Assembly: GCA_015152475.1 (NCBI GenBank)
Contig: SUTW01000005.1
Location: forward strand, 1 to 64,000
Direction of reading: 5' to 3'
DNA: 64,000 bases
From: Cyanobacteria bacterium SIG30
GTDB lineage: Bacteria > Cyanobacteriota > Vampirovibrionia > Gastranaerophilales > Gastranaerophilaceae
Shown here in pieces: positions 28,281 to 36,590 of this stretch; the stretch's first letter is position 1, and each line of letters opens with the position of its first letter. The position numbers were made by a program, and so were the translations under genes. The notes under the pieces are model-generated. The model saw only the letters and a list, made by a program, of their open reading frames with translations. It was not told the origin of the DNA and did not search any database.

Positions 28281-28309
28281 CTTTTGATGTATTTAAAAAT
28301 GTTAATTTC

Positions 28310-28338
28310 TTGCATGAATCTTGTATTGAAATTATAAT
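28310..28338 (+). promoter_or_regulatory. Near-consensus promoter giving a probable leaderless mRNA
   Basis: TTGCAT (28310-28315), 17-bp spacer, TATAAT (28333-28338), then only TTAATAT before the ATG at 28346. No Shine-Dalgarno is possible in this gap. Confidence 0.6.
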
Positions 28339-28345
28339 TTAATAT

Positions 28346-30046
28346 ATGTCAGACGAAGAAAAAAGTATTATCGAAAGCTCTTATGATTTTATTAAAAAGT
28401 CATTTGAACTTCGCAATTTGAAACTTTATAAAGAAGCAATCGAGATGCTATATAAAGCTTTAAATTGTGATGATATTTCGCCAAAAGATGTTGAAATTAC
28501 ATCTCAAATTGGCGATTTGTATTTTCTTTTAAAAAATTATGACAGAGCAATTGAGCAATATGAAAAAGTGTTAGAATCAGACAGACTTCACAAACACACA
28601 CTTTTCCAGATGTGCAAGATATATTTTATGCAAAAGAAATACAAAGAGGCACTTAAATTAGTCGAAGATTTATGTGCTAATTCAACTTCTCCTGAAAATT
28701 TTGTACAATATTTTAAAGTTATGTATGAACTTAATATGTATGAAAAAATGCAGGAAGTTTATAATGACTTAGACGCAGAATGTAAAAATAACGAAGAAAT
28801 TCTTTATATAATGTCATTGATTGGAACAGAACACAAATGTGATTTTCTTAAAAAAACCGTTGAAGTTAATTCAAATAATAAAGAAGCACATTTTGATTTA
28901 GGTGTTGTTTACTTTGACGAAAAAGACTATGATAATGCAAAAAAACATTTTCAAATAGTTGTTGAAAATCAAAAAAATGCAAAAGCACATAACTATTTGG
29001 GTTTAATATATCAAATTGAAGGAAAATTCCACGAAGCAATTGAAAATTTTTATAAAGCTGTTCAAATAGATAAGATTGAAGCTGAATATTTTTATAATCT
29101 TGCAAAAGCTTATATTGATATACACTGGTTTGATGAAGCGCAAACTGCTATTCAAAAATCCTTAAGGCTTGTCCAGCTTGAAAAAGACAAAAATATTGAT
29201 TTGGGACATCATTATTATATTTTTGCTTGGATTAATAAACATAAAAAAAATTATAAAAATGCGCTTTTGAATTTAGATTTGATTGATAAGAATTCAAAAA
29301 TGGCGCAAGATGCTCTTATTTTAAGATATTCCATTGATTTTGATATGGGTGATGTGATAAGCGCTAAAATAAAACTAGAAAGCCTTTACGAAAAAGAAGA
29401 AAACAAGAAAAATTTAAATCTTCTAAGTGTTCTTGGTGAAATATATAAAGAACTTAAAATGTATGATAAATCAATCAATATTTATCTTGAAGGCTTAAAG
29501 TGTTCACCTGATTCATATGACTTTTTATCAGGTATTGCAGAAGCATATATTGATTTTAAAGACTACGATAATGCAATTTTTTATACCAATAAATTAAGAG
29601 AAATTTATCCAACATCTGCTGATGCTTGCAATTCTTATGCAAGAATTTATTATCGCAAAAAACAATACAAGGAAGCTTTTGAGGAGTTAGAAAAGCTTGT
29701 TAAAATTGATACCAATAATGCGGAAGCTTTTTATTTTATGGGTCTTATTTCAAATGATTTAGATAATCCGGCTCTTGCGCAGGACTATTTGAAAATAGCT
29801 TTAAATTTAAAACCTGACAGTGCAAAATATTATGCTCAATTTGCTCGTTCATATGAACTTTTGGGAAGTTTTGATTCAGCACTTCTTTATATTAAGGAAG
29901 CAATTGATATTGTGCCTTCAGATATTAGTTTTATGAAAAAAGCAAAAGAATATTCAAATAAATTAGGTGACACAAAGGCTATGATTTTTTACGAAAATCA
30001 TATTATCAGATTGAAAAAATTATTAAGAGGTGATAAAGAAGAATAA
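28346..30046 (+). CDS. Large tetratricopeptide-repeat protein
   Basis: A 566-residue protein built of about a dozen TPR units throughout (for example AHFDLGVVYFDEKDYDNAKK, AHNYLGLIYQIEGKFHEAIE, AEAFYFMGLISNDLDNPALA). No signal peptide, membrane segment or catalytic domain; it should be a cytosolic scaffold. The promoter's TATAAT ends 7 nt before the ATG, suggesting a leaderless transcript. It ends exactly where the convergent mlaD stop begins. Such proteins are common near pilus and envelope genes in cyanobacterial relatives, but no specific role can be read. Confidence 0.9.
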   Translation: MSDEEKSIIESSYDFIKKSFELRNLKLYKEAIEMLYKALNCDDISPKDVEITSQIGDLYFLLKNYDRAIEQYEKVLESDRLHKHTLFQMCKIYFMQKKYKEALKLVEDLCANSTSPENFVQYFKVMYELNMYEKMQEVYNDLDAECKNNEEILYIMSLIGTEHKCDFLKKTVEVNSNNKEAHFDLGVVYFDEKDYDNAKKHFQIVVENQKNAKAHNYLGLIYQIEGKFHEAIENFYKAVQIDKIEAEYFYNLAKAYIDIHWFDEAQTAIQKSLRLVQLEKDKNIDLGHHYYIFAWINKHKKNYKNALLNLDLIDKNSKMAQDALILRYSIDFDMGDVISAKIKLESLYEKEENKKNLNLLSVLGEIYKELKMYDKSINIYLEGLKCSPDSYDFLSGIAEAYIDFKDYDNAIFYTNKLREIYPTSADACNSYARIYYRKKQYKEAFEELEKLVKIDTNNAEAFYFMGLISNDLDNPALAQDYLKIALNLKPDSAKYYAQFARSYELLGSFDSALLYIKEAIDIVPSDISFMKKAKEYSNKLGDTKAMIFYENHIIRLKKLLRGDKEE

Positions 30047-30703
30047 TTATTCTTCTTTGTTTATTATTGCATTAATCTTTTCAATTTTTTTGTTTATTGA
30101 ATCTTCTTTGTCGATAATTTTTTTAAATTTAACTTCGCTATCTTTAATTCTGTTTGATGCATTATCAAAAGATTTATCAATATTATCCCAGTTATAATTT
30201 TTAGATGTTTTATCAAGAACTTTATATATTGTATTTATTGGTAATATTTTTAATTCGTTTTCGACTCCAATGACTGCTTGTGCGTAAGAACAACCGAATT
30301 CAAAAAGATCTTTTATCCTTATTGGATTTTTTGTAATAATTATTCCATATGGGCTTTTATTATTTTTTGGTGGCTCTATTTCAATAGATCTTGAACCTGC
30401 AATTCCTGCAAATTGAACTGTCGCACTTGAGCCTTCCGGTATTTCTATGTCTTTTTTTGTGATTACAAATTTAACGCTTATCATACCGTTTTCTTTAATG
30501 TAATTAATTTTTTCAACGTGGCCTATTGTGACCCCTAGAAATTTGACGGGTGAGCCTTTTACAATTCCGTCTACGTCTGTAAAATAAAGTGTGTGTGCAT
30601 TTTTTTCAACAAAAAATATTTTGTAACTCCAAAAAGATGCAAATCCAAGGCAAAATACAATAAAAATTAATATTAAAATCTCAATTATGTGTTCTTTTTT
30701 CAC
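30047..30703 (-). CDS. MlaD/MCE-domain lipid-transport protein
   Basis: A 218-residue inner-membrane-anchored periplasmic protein with one N-terminal membrane helix (ILILIFIVFCLGFASFW) and a single MCE domain (~40-125: FTDVDGIVKGSPVKFLGVTIG, VQFAGIAGSRSIEIEPP) plus a helical tail. Family members shuttle phospholipid between inner and outer membranes with an MlaEF-type ABC transporter, which is not in this window. The track start (30745) lies in cobO. The GTG at 30703 overlaps the cobO TAG by one base and has AAGGA 11 nt upstream, so coupling is likely. Confidence 0.9.
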   Translation of the reverse strand: MKKEHIIEILILIFIVFCLGFASFWSYKIFFVEKNAHTLYFTDVDGIVKGSPVKFLGVTIGHVEKINYIKENGMISVKFVITKKDIEIPEGSSATVQFAGIAGSRSIEIEPPKNNKSPYGIIITKNPIRIKDLFEFGCSYAQAVIGVENELKILPINTIYKVLDKTSKNYNWDNIDKSFDNASNRIKDSEVKFKKIIDKEDSINKKIEKINAIINKEE

Positions 30704-31269
30704 TAATACTCTATTCCTTCTCTTGCCTGTATTCCAATGTCCCAATAATGTTTTATTGGTTTAATTTCAGATACAAGGTGAGCAATTTCAATGATTTTTG
30801 GATGTGCATTTCTTCCAGTTAAAACGACTTCTATATTTTTTGGCTTGTTTTTCAATGTATCCAACATTTCTTCAATATCTATTAAGCCAAGTTCGATAGC
30901 TATATTTGCTTCATCTAATATAACTAATTGAAATTCTTCGTTTTTAATGGCGTTTTTTGCATATTGCCAGCCTTTTTGTATTTCTTCTCTATCTTTTTCG
31001 TTTTGATTATTTTTATAAACGATTCTGTCTAAGCCAGCGTTTATTATTTTAAATTTATTTTTAATGTGGGGAGTTAAATTCTGAAATGATGCAAGTTCGC
31101 CATAATTATTTCCGCCTTTTGTGAACATAACAACAAGTACACTCCAATCACGTCCTAATGCCCTTAGGGCAAGTCCTAATGATGCAGTAGTTTTGCCTTT
31201 TCCTTCTCCTGTATAAACCTGTATATAGCCTATTTGGTCAAAATTTGGATTATGTAATTTATCTTGCAT
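30703..31269 (-). CDS. cobO: Cob(I)alamin adenosyltransferase (CobO/BtuR type)
   Basis: This adds the adenosyl group from ATP to corrinoid in the cytosol, giving coenzyme B12. The 188-residue protein has the P-loop TGEGKGKTTASLGLALRA, VLDEANIAIELG and VVLTGRNAHP, all typical of the CobA/CobO/BtuR family. A TTTACA-16-TATAAT promoter ends 6 nt before the ATG, with no Shine-Dalgarno, so the mRNA may be leaderless. No cobalamin riboswitch is present in the short upstream gap. Whether it serves synthesis or salvage cannot be told. Confidence 0.95.
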   Translation of the reverse strand: MQDKLHNPNFDQIGYIQVYTGEGKGKTTASLGLALRALGRDWSVLVVMFTKGGNNYGELASFQNLTPHIKNKFKIINAGLDRIVYKNNQNEKDREEIQKGWQYAKNAIKNEEFQLVILDEANIAIELGLIDIEEMLDTLKNKPKNIEVVLTGRNAHPKIIEIAHLVSEIKPIKHYWDIGIQAREGIEY

Positions 31270-31275
31270 ATAAAA

Positions 31276-31303
31276 ATTATACCATGTTATTATTTGATGT
31301 AAA
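31276..31303 (-). promoter_or_regulatory. Near-consensus promoter of cobO, likely leaderless
   Basis: Minus strand TTTACA (31303-31298), 16-bp spacer, TATAAT (31281-31276), then 6 nt to the ATG at 31269. The -35 lies inside the end of the solute-binding gene. Confidence 0.6.
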
Positions 31304-33128
31304 TTTCTTCTAGGTTATATAAAGCACCACTTAATGGTGTTGGATTTATGTTTCCAAATTTCTTTCTGATTGCAACAATATTTATTGGAGAATAAAGATA
31401 AAGCATAGGTTTTTCTTCATATATTATTTCTTGATATCTGTCATATAGTGCTTTTCTTTTTTCAAATTCTAATTCTATTGAAGCCTTATTGTATATTTCA
31501 TCTAATTCTTTTTCAAAAGCCAGTTTTTTGGTATTTGTTTCGTTTTCTTTTCTTTGATTAAATAGATGTAAAACACCCATTGAATGCCAAACATTGTAAC
31601 CGCTATGTGGTTCAAAAGGATTTGATGTGAGGGAAATTATAACTGTTTCAAAATCCATTGTGTTTGTTAATTTATTTACTAATGTGTTAAATTCAATGGG
31701 CTTAAAATTAACTTTTATGCCAATTGAAGCTAAATCATCTTTTATGCTGACGCCAGTTGCTTCTCTTTGAGTGTTGCCCGCATTAGTCATAAGTTCAAAT
31801 TCAACCTTATTGCCATATTTATCATATAGGTTTTTATCTTTTAAGATGTAGCCTGATTCTTTTAAAAGTTTTTTTGCATATTCGATATCTTGTTTGTGTC
31901 CTTTTGCAATTTTCTCATTTAAAAACAAACTTTTTGGACTTTCTGCTGAGAATAAGGGTTGTCCAACTCCATATAAAATATTTAAAACCAAATTGTCTCT
32001 GTCAATAGCGTAATCTATGGCACTTCTGAAATTTTTGTCCTGGAACCATTTTTGCTTAATTGGGTCAACGTAAAATTTGCCTTTTTCATTTTTTCTGTCA
32101 TTTAAATTAAAAGCCAAAAAAGAAGTGTTTGTTGTCGCACCAAGATTATATAACTTGTAATCACTGTTTTTTTCTTGCATTTTATATTTTGAAATCATTG
32201 AACTTTGAAGGGTTACAATGTCAATTTCACCTGCTTCAAATTTTATCATTTCATTATTCAAATCACCCACAATTAAAGTTACCCAATAATCAAGATAAGG
32301 CAGTTTTTCATCTTTTTTGTTTATCAAGTAATAATTCGGGTTTTTTTCAAAAATTACTCTTTGAGCCGGTACGTATTCTTTTAATTTAAATGCTCCGCTT
32401 ACAACAAAATCTTTTGGATTAGTTGTTGTTGAATAAAAACTATTAAAATAATTTTTCCCTTTATCTGTTGCCTTTTTAAAAACATGTTTTGGTGCTATTG
32501 GGATTGATAAATTTCTTAAAAATGGTGCAAAAGGAGTTGGAGTCTCGAATTTTATTTTGTATTTGCCAATTTTTTCAACAGTTGGCAATTTCCCATTTAC
32601 ATATAGCGAATCTCTTGTGCTTGTGTTTCCAAAACCTCCAAAAACAATGGTGTTGAATGTGTAAACAACGTCATCTGCTGTGATTTCAACCCCATCAGAC
32701 CATTTTATACCATGTCTTAATTCAACAATATAGGTTTTATTGTCTGGTAAAATTTCAATATTTTTTGCAAGTTTAACTTCAATTTCGCCATTTATTGGAT
32801 TTGTTGTTAATAAACCATCATACATTATATCTGCCATCGAGCTTGATGTGGCATCGTTTGAAACATAAGTATTAAATGTTTTTGGTCCTTCGCCTATTGT
32901 TGAGGTAATAATTCTTCCACCAAATTTTCCAACATCAGATGTTGTTACAAGATAATCGACTCCATCTATTGTTTTTGTATATTTTGCAATATTTTTTGGA
33001 ATTACTTGTTCCAATTTTTCTTCTTGTGAATAATTTTCAATGTCGTAACCTAAGTCTTTTTTGATACAGGATTTAAGACAGAAAAATATCAAAATAAATA
33101 TTAAGAAAATGTACAATATTTTTTTCAT
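31290..33128 (-). CDS. ABC transporter solute-binding lipoprotein (peptide/oligopeptide type, family 5)
   Basis: A 612-residue periplasmic binding protein of the DppA/OppA family. The N-terminus is a lipoprotein-like signal (hydrophobic stretch, then LKSC at residues 18-21; Lys at -2 is unusual for a lipobox). Family features include FGGRIITSTIGEGPKTFN, LRHGIKWSDGVEITADDVVYT and FRSAIDYAIDRDNLV. It binds oligopeptides or similar solutes for uptake. No permease or ATPase genes are adjacent, so it is an orphan component here. It reads divergently from rfbD. Confidence 0.9.
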   Translation of the reverse strand: MKKILYIFLIFILIFFCLKSCIKKDLGYDIENYSQEEKLEQVIPKNIAKYTKTIDGVDYLVTTSDVGKFGGRIITSTIGEGPKTFNTYVSNDATSSSMADIMYDGLLTTNPINGEIEVKLAKNIEILPDNKTYIVELRHGIKWSDGVEITADDVVYTFNTIVFGGFGNTSTRDSLYVNGKLPTVEKIGKYKIKFETPTPFAPFLRNLSIPIAPKHVFKKATDKGKNYFNSFYSTTTNPKDFVVSGAFKLKEYVPAQRVIFEKNPNYYLINKKDEKLPYLDYWVTLIVGDLNNEMIKFEAGEIDIVTLQSSMISKYKMQEKNSDYKLYNLGATTNTSFLAFNLNDRKNEKGKFYVDPIKQKWFQDKNFRSAIDYAIDRDNLVLNILYGVGQPLFSAESPKSLFLNEKIAKGHKQDIEYAKKLLKESGYILKDKNLYDKYGNKVEFELMTNAGNTQREATGVSIKDDLASIGIKVNFKPIEFNTLVNKLTNTMDFETVIISLTSNPFEPHSGYNVWHSMGVLHLFNQRKENETNTKKLAFEKELDEIYNKASIELEFEKRKALYDRYQEIIYEEKPMLYLYSPINIVAIRKKFGNINPTPLSGALYNLEEIYIK

Positions 33129-33196
33129 ATCTTGATTTTAACATAACTTCTTGCTATAAAACCATTAGACGATAAAACTCCCCAAAGGAACAATAG

Positions 33197-34021
33197 ATGC
33201 GAATTTTAGTTACAGGTTCAACAGGTTTGTTAGGTCAAGAGCTTTGTCCCATGCTCGAAAGAGAAGGGTGGCAATTTTGGGCTACAAACAGCAAGATTTT
33301 TGATGTAACAAATGAAAAAGCAATCAAAGAAATTATGGACAGAGTTTCTTTGGACTTTATTATTCATTTGGCTGGTTATACAAATATGGACCAAGCCGAA
33401 ATTGAACAGGAAACTGCTTATGCTGTTAATTACAGAGGCACTAAGAATTTAGCAAAAATTGCAAAAAAGCATGATGTTCCAATTTTGTATATAAGTACAG
33501 ATTGTGTTTTTGATGGAAATCGCAATACGCCATACAAAACAACTGATGCGACTAACCCTATAAGTGTTTATGGTCGTTCAAAACTTATGGGTGAAGAGGC
33601 GATTAAGGAATTGTGTTCAAAATATTATATTATTAGAACAAGTTGGCTTTATGGCAGTGGTGGCAAAAATTATGTTGATGCCATGCTTACCTTTTCATCT
33701 TTAATGGGTGAGATAAATGTTGTTGATGACCAAATTGGAAGTCCTACTTGGACAAGAGATTTGTGTAATGAAATTATAAAAATTATCAAAGAAAATAAAC
33801 CATTTGGAACTTATCATATAACTTCATCTGGCGCAACAAATTGGAGTAATTTTACAAAGAAAATTTATGAAATTAAAAAGCGTCCAACAAAAGTTAATTC
33901 AATTGATAAAAGCGATTTTATAAGACCTGCAAAACGTCCTAAGTTTTGTGTTATGGATACATCCGTTGAACTTCCTAATTGGGAGGAATCCTTGGAAAAT
34001 TATCTTATTGGCAAATACTAG
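33197..34021 (+). CDS. rfbD: dTDP-4-dehydrorhamnose reductase
   Basis: A short-chain dehydrogenase that makes dTDP-L-rhamnose for surface polysaccharides. The 274-residue protein has the NAD(P) loop VTGSTGLLGQEL, HLAGYTNMDQAE, YISTDCVFDG and the catalytic YGRSKLMGEEA (YxxxK). CAAAGGA lies before the ATG. No other rfb gene is adjacent, though a DegT-type sugar aminotransferase is at 61 kb. A related sugar reductase is possible, but rfbD fits best. Confidence 0.9.
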   Translation: MRILVTGSTGLLGQELCPMLEREGWQFWATNSKIFDVTNEKAIKEIMDRVSLDFIIHLAGYTNMDQAEIEQETAYAVNYRGTKNLAKIAKKHDVPILYISTDCVFDGNRNTPYKTTDATNPISVYGRSKLMGEEAIKELCSKYYIIRTSWLYGSGGKNYVDAMLTFSSLMGEINVVDDQIGSPTWTRDLCNEIIKIIKENKPFGTYHITSSGATNWSNFTKKIYEIKKRPTKVNSIDKSDFIRPAKRPKFCVMDTSVELPNWEESLENYLIGKY

Positions 34022-34023
34022 GG

Positions 34024-34052
34024 TTGAAGATTGTTAAAAAATTTGTTATAAT
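34024..34052 (+). promoter_or_regulatory. Promoter of pilin gene 1
   Basis: TTGAAG (34024-34029), 17-bp spacer, TATAAT (34047-34052). The leader up to the ATG is nearly identical to that of pilin gene 4 over about 65 bp. Confidence 0.75.
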
Positions 34053-34100
34053 AACAATATAAATTTTGTTGCGAATAGAATTAAGAAAGGTATAGAATTT

Positions 34101-34928
34101 ATGAAAAAAATAAACTTTAACCTCGGGGGGGGGGCAACTAATAGATTAAAAGCTTTCACCTTAGCAGAAGTACTTATTACACTTGCCATTATTGGCGTTG
34201 TTGCAGCACTTACTATACCAGCAGTTGTTGCAAATTACAAAAAAACAGAAATTGAAACACAATTAAAAAGCACATATTCAATTTTATCTAATGCTCTTAA
34301 TTTAGCAATTAAAGATTACGGACCAGCTTATACTTGGTCTATTGAAAGGCAAGGGAGTAGTAATAAAAATGCAGAATTATTTTTAAAGCAATATTTTGTG
34401 CCATATTTAAAAGTGGCTAGAGATTGTGGTACTTCAAATGAAGGTGAATGTAAACATCAAATTTATGCACTTGGCGGTGGTAAATTTAATTATGGATATG
34501 GTGGTAATCCAAGTGAAAATTTTGCAAAAATTTATTTGGCAAATGGAACATATATAGGTTCTAATGTATCATCTGAGGGTGACAAATTTGTGCAATTGCA
34601 ATTCTTTATTGATGCAAATGGTCATAAAAAACCTAACCAAGTTGGTGTTGATATTCATTTTCTTGCATTAAATTTAAGCCCACCTACAAAAACAACTTCT
34701 AAACGTGGTTATAGATTTTCAGTTGTTGGTGGCAATACAATAGCTGAATCTATTAAATATAGTTCTTACGGTTGCCAAAAACCTTCGACATCAGCTGATG
34801 GTGGCTTTGGTGTTTATTGCGCAAGTGTTTTGTTTGCAAACGGTTGGAAAATCCCATCAGTTGACGAATATGTTCAAATGGCAGGCGGAGATGAAAATTA
34901 CAGGGCAAAATATCCTTGGAATTTCTAA
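34101..34928 (+). CDS. Prepilin-like protein 1 (poly-G tract in frame: ON)
   Basis: A type IV pilin / type II pseudopilin-like protein of 275 residues. The 18-residue leader contains three glycines from a G10 run and ends in LKA before the mature start FTLAEVLITLAIIG, with Glu at +5 as prepilin peptidase substrates require. A hydrophobic helix follows, then a variable surface domain with paired cysteines. The C-terminus NGWKIPSVDEYVQMAGGDE is shared with the other three pilins. It is monocistronic with its own promoter, AAAGG ribosome site and terminator. It is the only copy of the four that is open through the tract. Major versus minor pilin cannot be decided. Confidence 0.92.
   Translation: MKKINFNLGGGATNRLKAFTLAEVLITLAIIGVVAALTIPAVVANYKKTEIETQLKSTYSILSNALNLAIKDYGPAYTWSIERQGSSNKNAELFLKQYFVPYLKVARDCGTSNEGECKHQIYALGGGKFNYGYGGNPSENFAKIYLANGTYIGSNVSSEGDKFVQLQFFIDANGHKKPNQVGVDIHFLALNLSPPTKTTSKRGYRFSVVGGNTIAESIKYSSYGCQKPSTSADGGFGVYCASVLFANGWKIPSVDEYVQMAGGDENYRAKYPWNF
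34125..34134 (+). repeat. Poly(G) tract, 10 G, in the leader of pilin 1
   Basis: Ten G after CTC. Codons read GGG GGG GGG GCA, in frame with the pilin body. One extra G would give GGC AAC TAA; two would reach TAA four codons later. A G10 run is extremely unlikely by chance in a genome this AT-rich. Confidence 0.95.
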
Positions 34929-34946
34929 AAATAAATTTTTTCTTTT

Positions 34947-34977
34947 AAGTGCCTGAAAAATCAGGCACTTATTTTAT
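34947..34977 (+). terminator. Intrinsic terminator of pilin 1
   Basis: A 10-bp stem AAGTGCCTGA / TCAGGCACTT with loop AAAA, followed by ATTTTAT. Confidence 0.85.
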
Positions 34978-35044
34978 ATATAAACTTGTCATTTGACTAT
35001 TTTTAAATTAAAATCATGGTAGTTGTTATATTCAAGAGGGTGTT

Positions 35045-35977
35045 TTGGAAGTTAAATTTGCAAATAGTTATTTTAACGAATTACTTGATATTAAAAATAA
35101 CTATGCACCTTTTTTTGAAAAATTGAAAGCCGAAATTGAAGAAGATGATTTAGCTGAATTGTTTAATTATTTTTTAAATAATGTCCGAGATTCTTTTATT
35201 ACAAAAGTGGTTATTGTTGAAATAAATAAGTTAAACAACAAAAAAAATCTTCAAAGCCTTTTAGATTTCATTTTAACCAAAAAAGATTCTGATTATGATG
35301 AAGGGTTGAATGTTTGTGATTTGACTTCTCTTAAAATTCTTTGTGTAAAAACAATTTCTAATTACAAAGATAGAAGTGCCGTTGTTCCAATTTTATATTG
35401 TTTGAACAATAAAAGTGAAAATTACAAATTCAGGCTTGCAGCAGCTGAAGCGCTTGGAAAAATTGGCGATAATAGCGCTGTTGATTCGTTAATCAAAATT
35501 GTTAAAGACGAAGATGAAAAATCTGTTTATGTTAGAGAATCCGCAGCTCATGCACTTGGTATTTTGGGTGATATGCGTGCAGTCGAGCCTTTTTTGGATA
35601 TTTTAGAGGGTAAAAAAAGTTTTTTGGACAAATTTACTTTTTTAAAAGAAAAAGTTTTAGAGGCGTTAGGACATCTTAACGTTGATGGAAACAAAAGGGC
35701 AAAAGATGCTTTTTTAAACGCTCTTCAAGATTCTTGTGCGCAAGTTAGGTTAAATGCTCTTGAATCTATTTCGAATGCAAATGTTGTTGACTTGTTTGAT
35801 GATGTTAAAGAGTTATTAAATGATGAGGACGATGATGTTGCAAAAGCTGCTGTTGTAGTGCTTTACAATTTGTCAGACAGAAGAATTTTAGATGAAATTC
35901 TGGACAATCGAAAACTAAAACAATGTTGCAGAGACCAAGCTCAAGAAATTATAGAGGAATATGAGGAAGATGAATAA
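35045..35977 (+). CDS. HEAT-repeat protein
   Basis: A 310-residue, acidic, all-helical protein with HEAT / PBS-lyase-type repeats in the middle and C-terminal parts (FRLAAAEALGKIGDNSAVDS, VRESAAHALGILGDMRAVEP, VRLNALESISNANVVDLFDD). These repeats form a solenoid for protein binding; in Cyanobacteria relatives assist phycobilin attachment, but no phycobilisome is expected here. It starts with TTG (35045) with AGAGGG close upstream. The next gene's start lies inside its end. Confidence 0.88.
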   Translation: MEVKFANSYFNELLDIKNNYAPFFEKLKAEIEEDDLAELFNYFLNNVRDSFITKVVIVEINKLNNKKNLQSLLDFILTKKDSDYDEGLNVCDLTSLKILCVKTISNYKDRSAVVPILYCLNNKSENYKFRLAAAEALGKIGDNSAVDSLIKIVKDEDEKSVYVRESAAHALGILGDMRAVEPFLDILEGKKSFLDKFTFLKEKVLEALGHLNVDGNKRAKDAFLNALQDSCAQVRLNALESISNANVVDLFDDVKELLNDEDDDVAKAAVVVLYNLSDRRILDEILDNRKLKQCCRDQAQEIIEEYEEDE

Positions 35978-36590
35978 AGCTGTTATTCTTTTATCTGGCG
36001 GGCTTGATTCTTACGTAAGTTTAGATATTGCAAAAAAATATTACGATATTTCTTTAGCTTTAACTTTTGATTACGGGCAAGAAGCATTTGAGGATGAAAA
36101 AATTGCATCTGAAAAAATGGCTCTTAAGTATAATTTAGAACATAAAATAATAAAACTTCCTTTTTTATCCGAAATTAAGGGAGATAGTGTTTGGGTGCCT
36201 AATCGAAATGGGCTTTTTTTAAATATTGCAGGAAGCTTCTGTGATGCTAAAAATTATGATGCGATAATTATTGGTGCAAATAAAGAAGAAGCAAAGGAAT
36301 TTCCTGATAATTCTCTTGAATTTATAAACAATACAAATAAAACTTTTGCTTATTCAACAAAAAATGGCACAAAGGCTGTTGCTCCTTTGATTTTAATGGA
36401 TAAAGAAGAAATTATTTCTTATGCAATAAAAAATAATTTAGATTTTTCTTTAATTAAAAGTTGTTATGATTCAAAAAATAATTCTGGCAAGCGTCATTGC
36501 GGGGTTTGCCCGTCTTGCTTAAAATTAAAAAACGCAATTTTAAAATTAAAAAGAGAAGATTTGTTGAGTATACTTGATTTTGAAATATAG
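35970..36590 (+). CDS. queC: 7-cyano-7-deazaguanine (preQ0) synthase
   Basis: An ATP-dependent enzyme making preQ0 for queuosine tRNA modification. The 206-residue protein has the PP-loop LLSGGLDSYVSL, the VPNRNGLFLNIAGSF segment and the zinc cysteines HCGVCPSCLKLKN plus an earlier CYDSK. The ATG at 35970 gives the usual MNKAVILLSGG start and has GAGGA 11 nt upstream; the track's ATG 9 bp earlier is too close to that site. It overlaps the HEAT gene. QueD/QueE are not in the window. Confidence 0.93.
   Translation: MNKAVILLSGGLDSYVSLDIAKKYYDISLALTFDYGQEAFEDEKIASEKMALKYNLEHKIIKLPFLSEIKGDSVWVPNRNGLFLNIAGSFCDAKNYDAIIIGANKEEAKEFPDNSLEFINNTNKTFAYSTKNGTKAVAPLILMDKEEIISYAIKNNLDFSLIKSCYDSKNNSGKRHCGVCPSCLKLKNAILKLKREDLLSILDFEI

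Noticed and set aside
31270-31289. Cobalamin riboswitch before cobO
   Set aside because: Only about 20 bp separate the genes, with a promoter box directly before the ATG, so there is no room for one.
35045-35977. HEAT protein as a phycobilin lyase
   Set aside because: HEAT/PBS-lyase-type repeats are generic scaffolds; no phycobiliprotein genes or lyase-specific features are visible.
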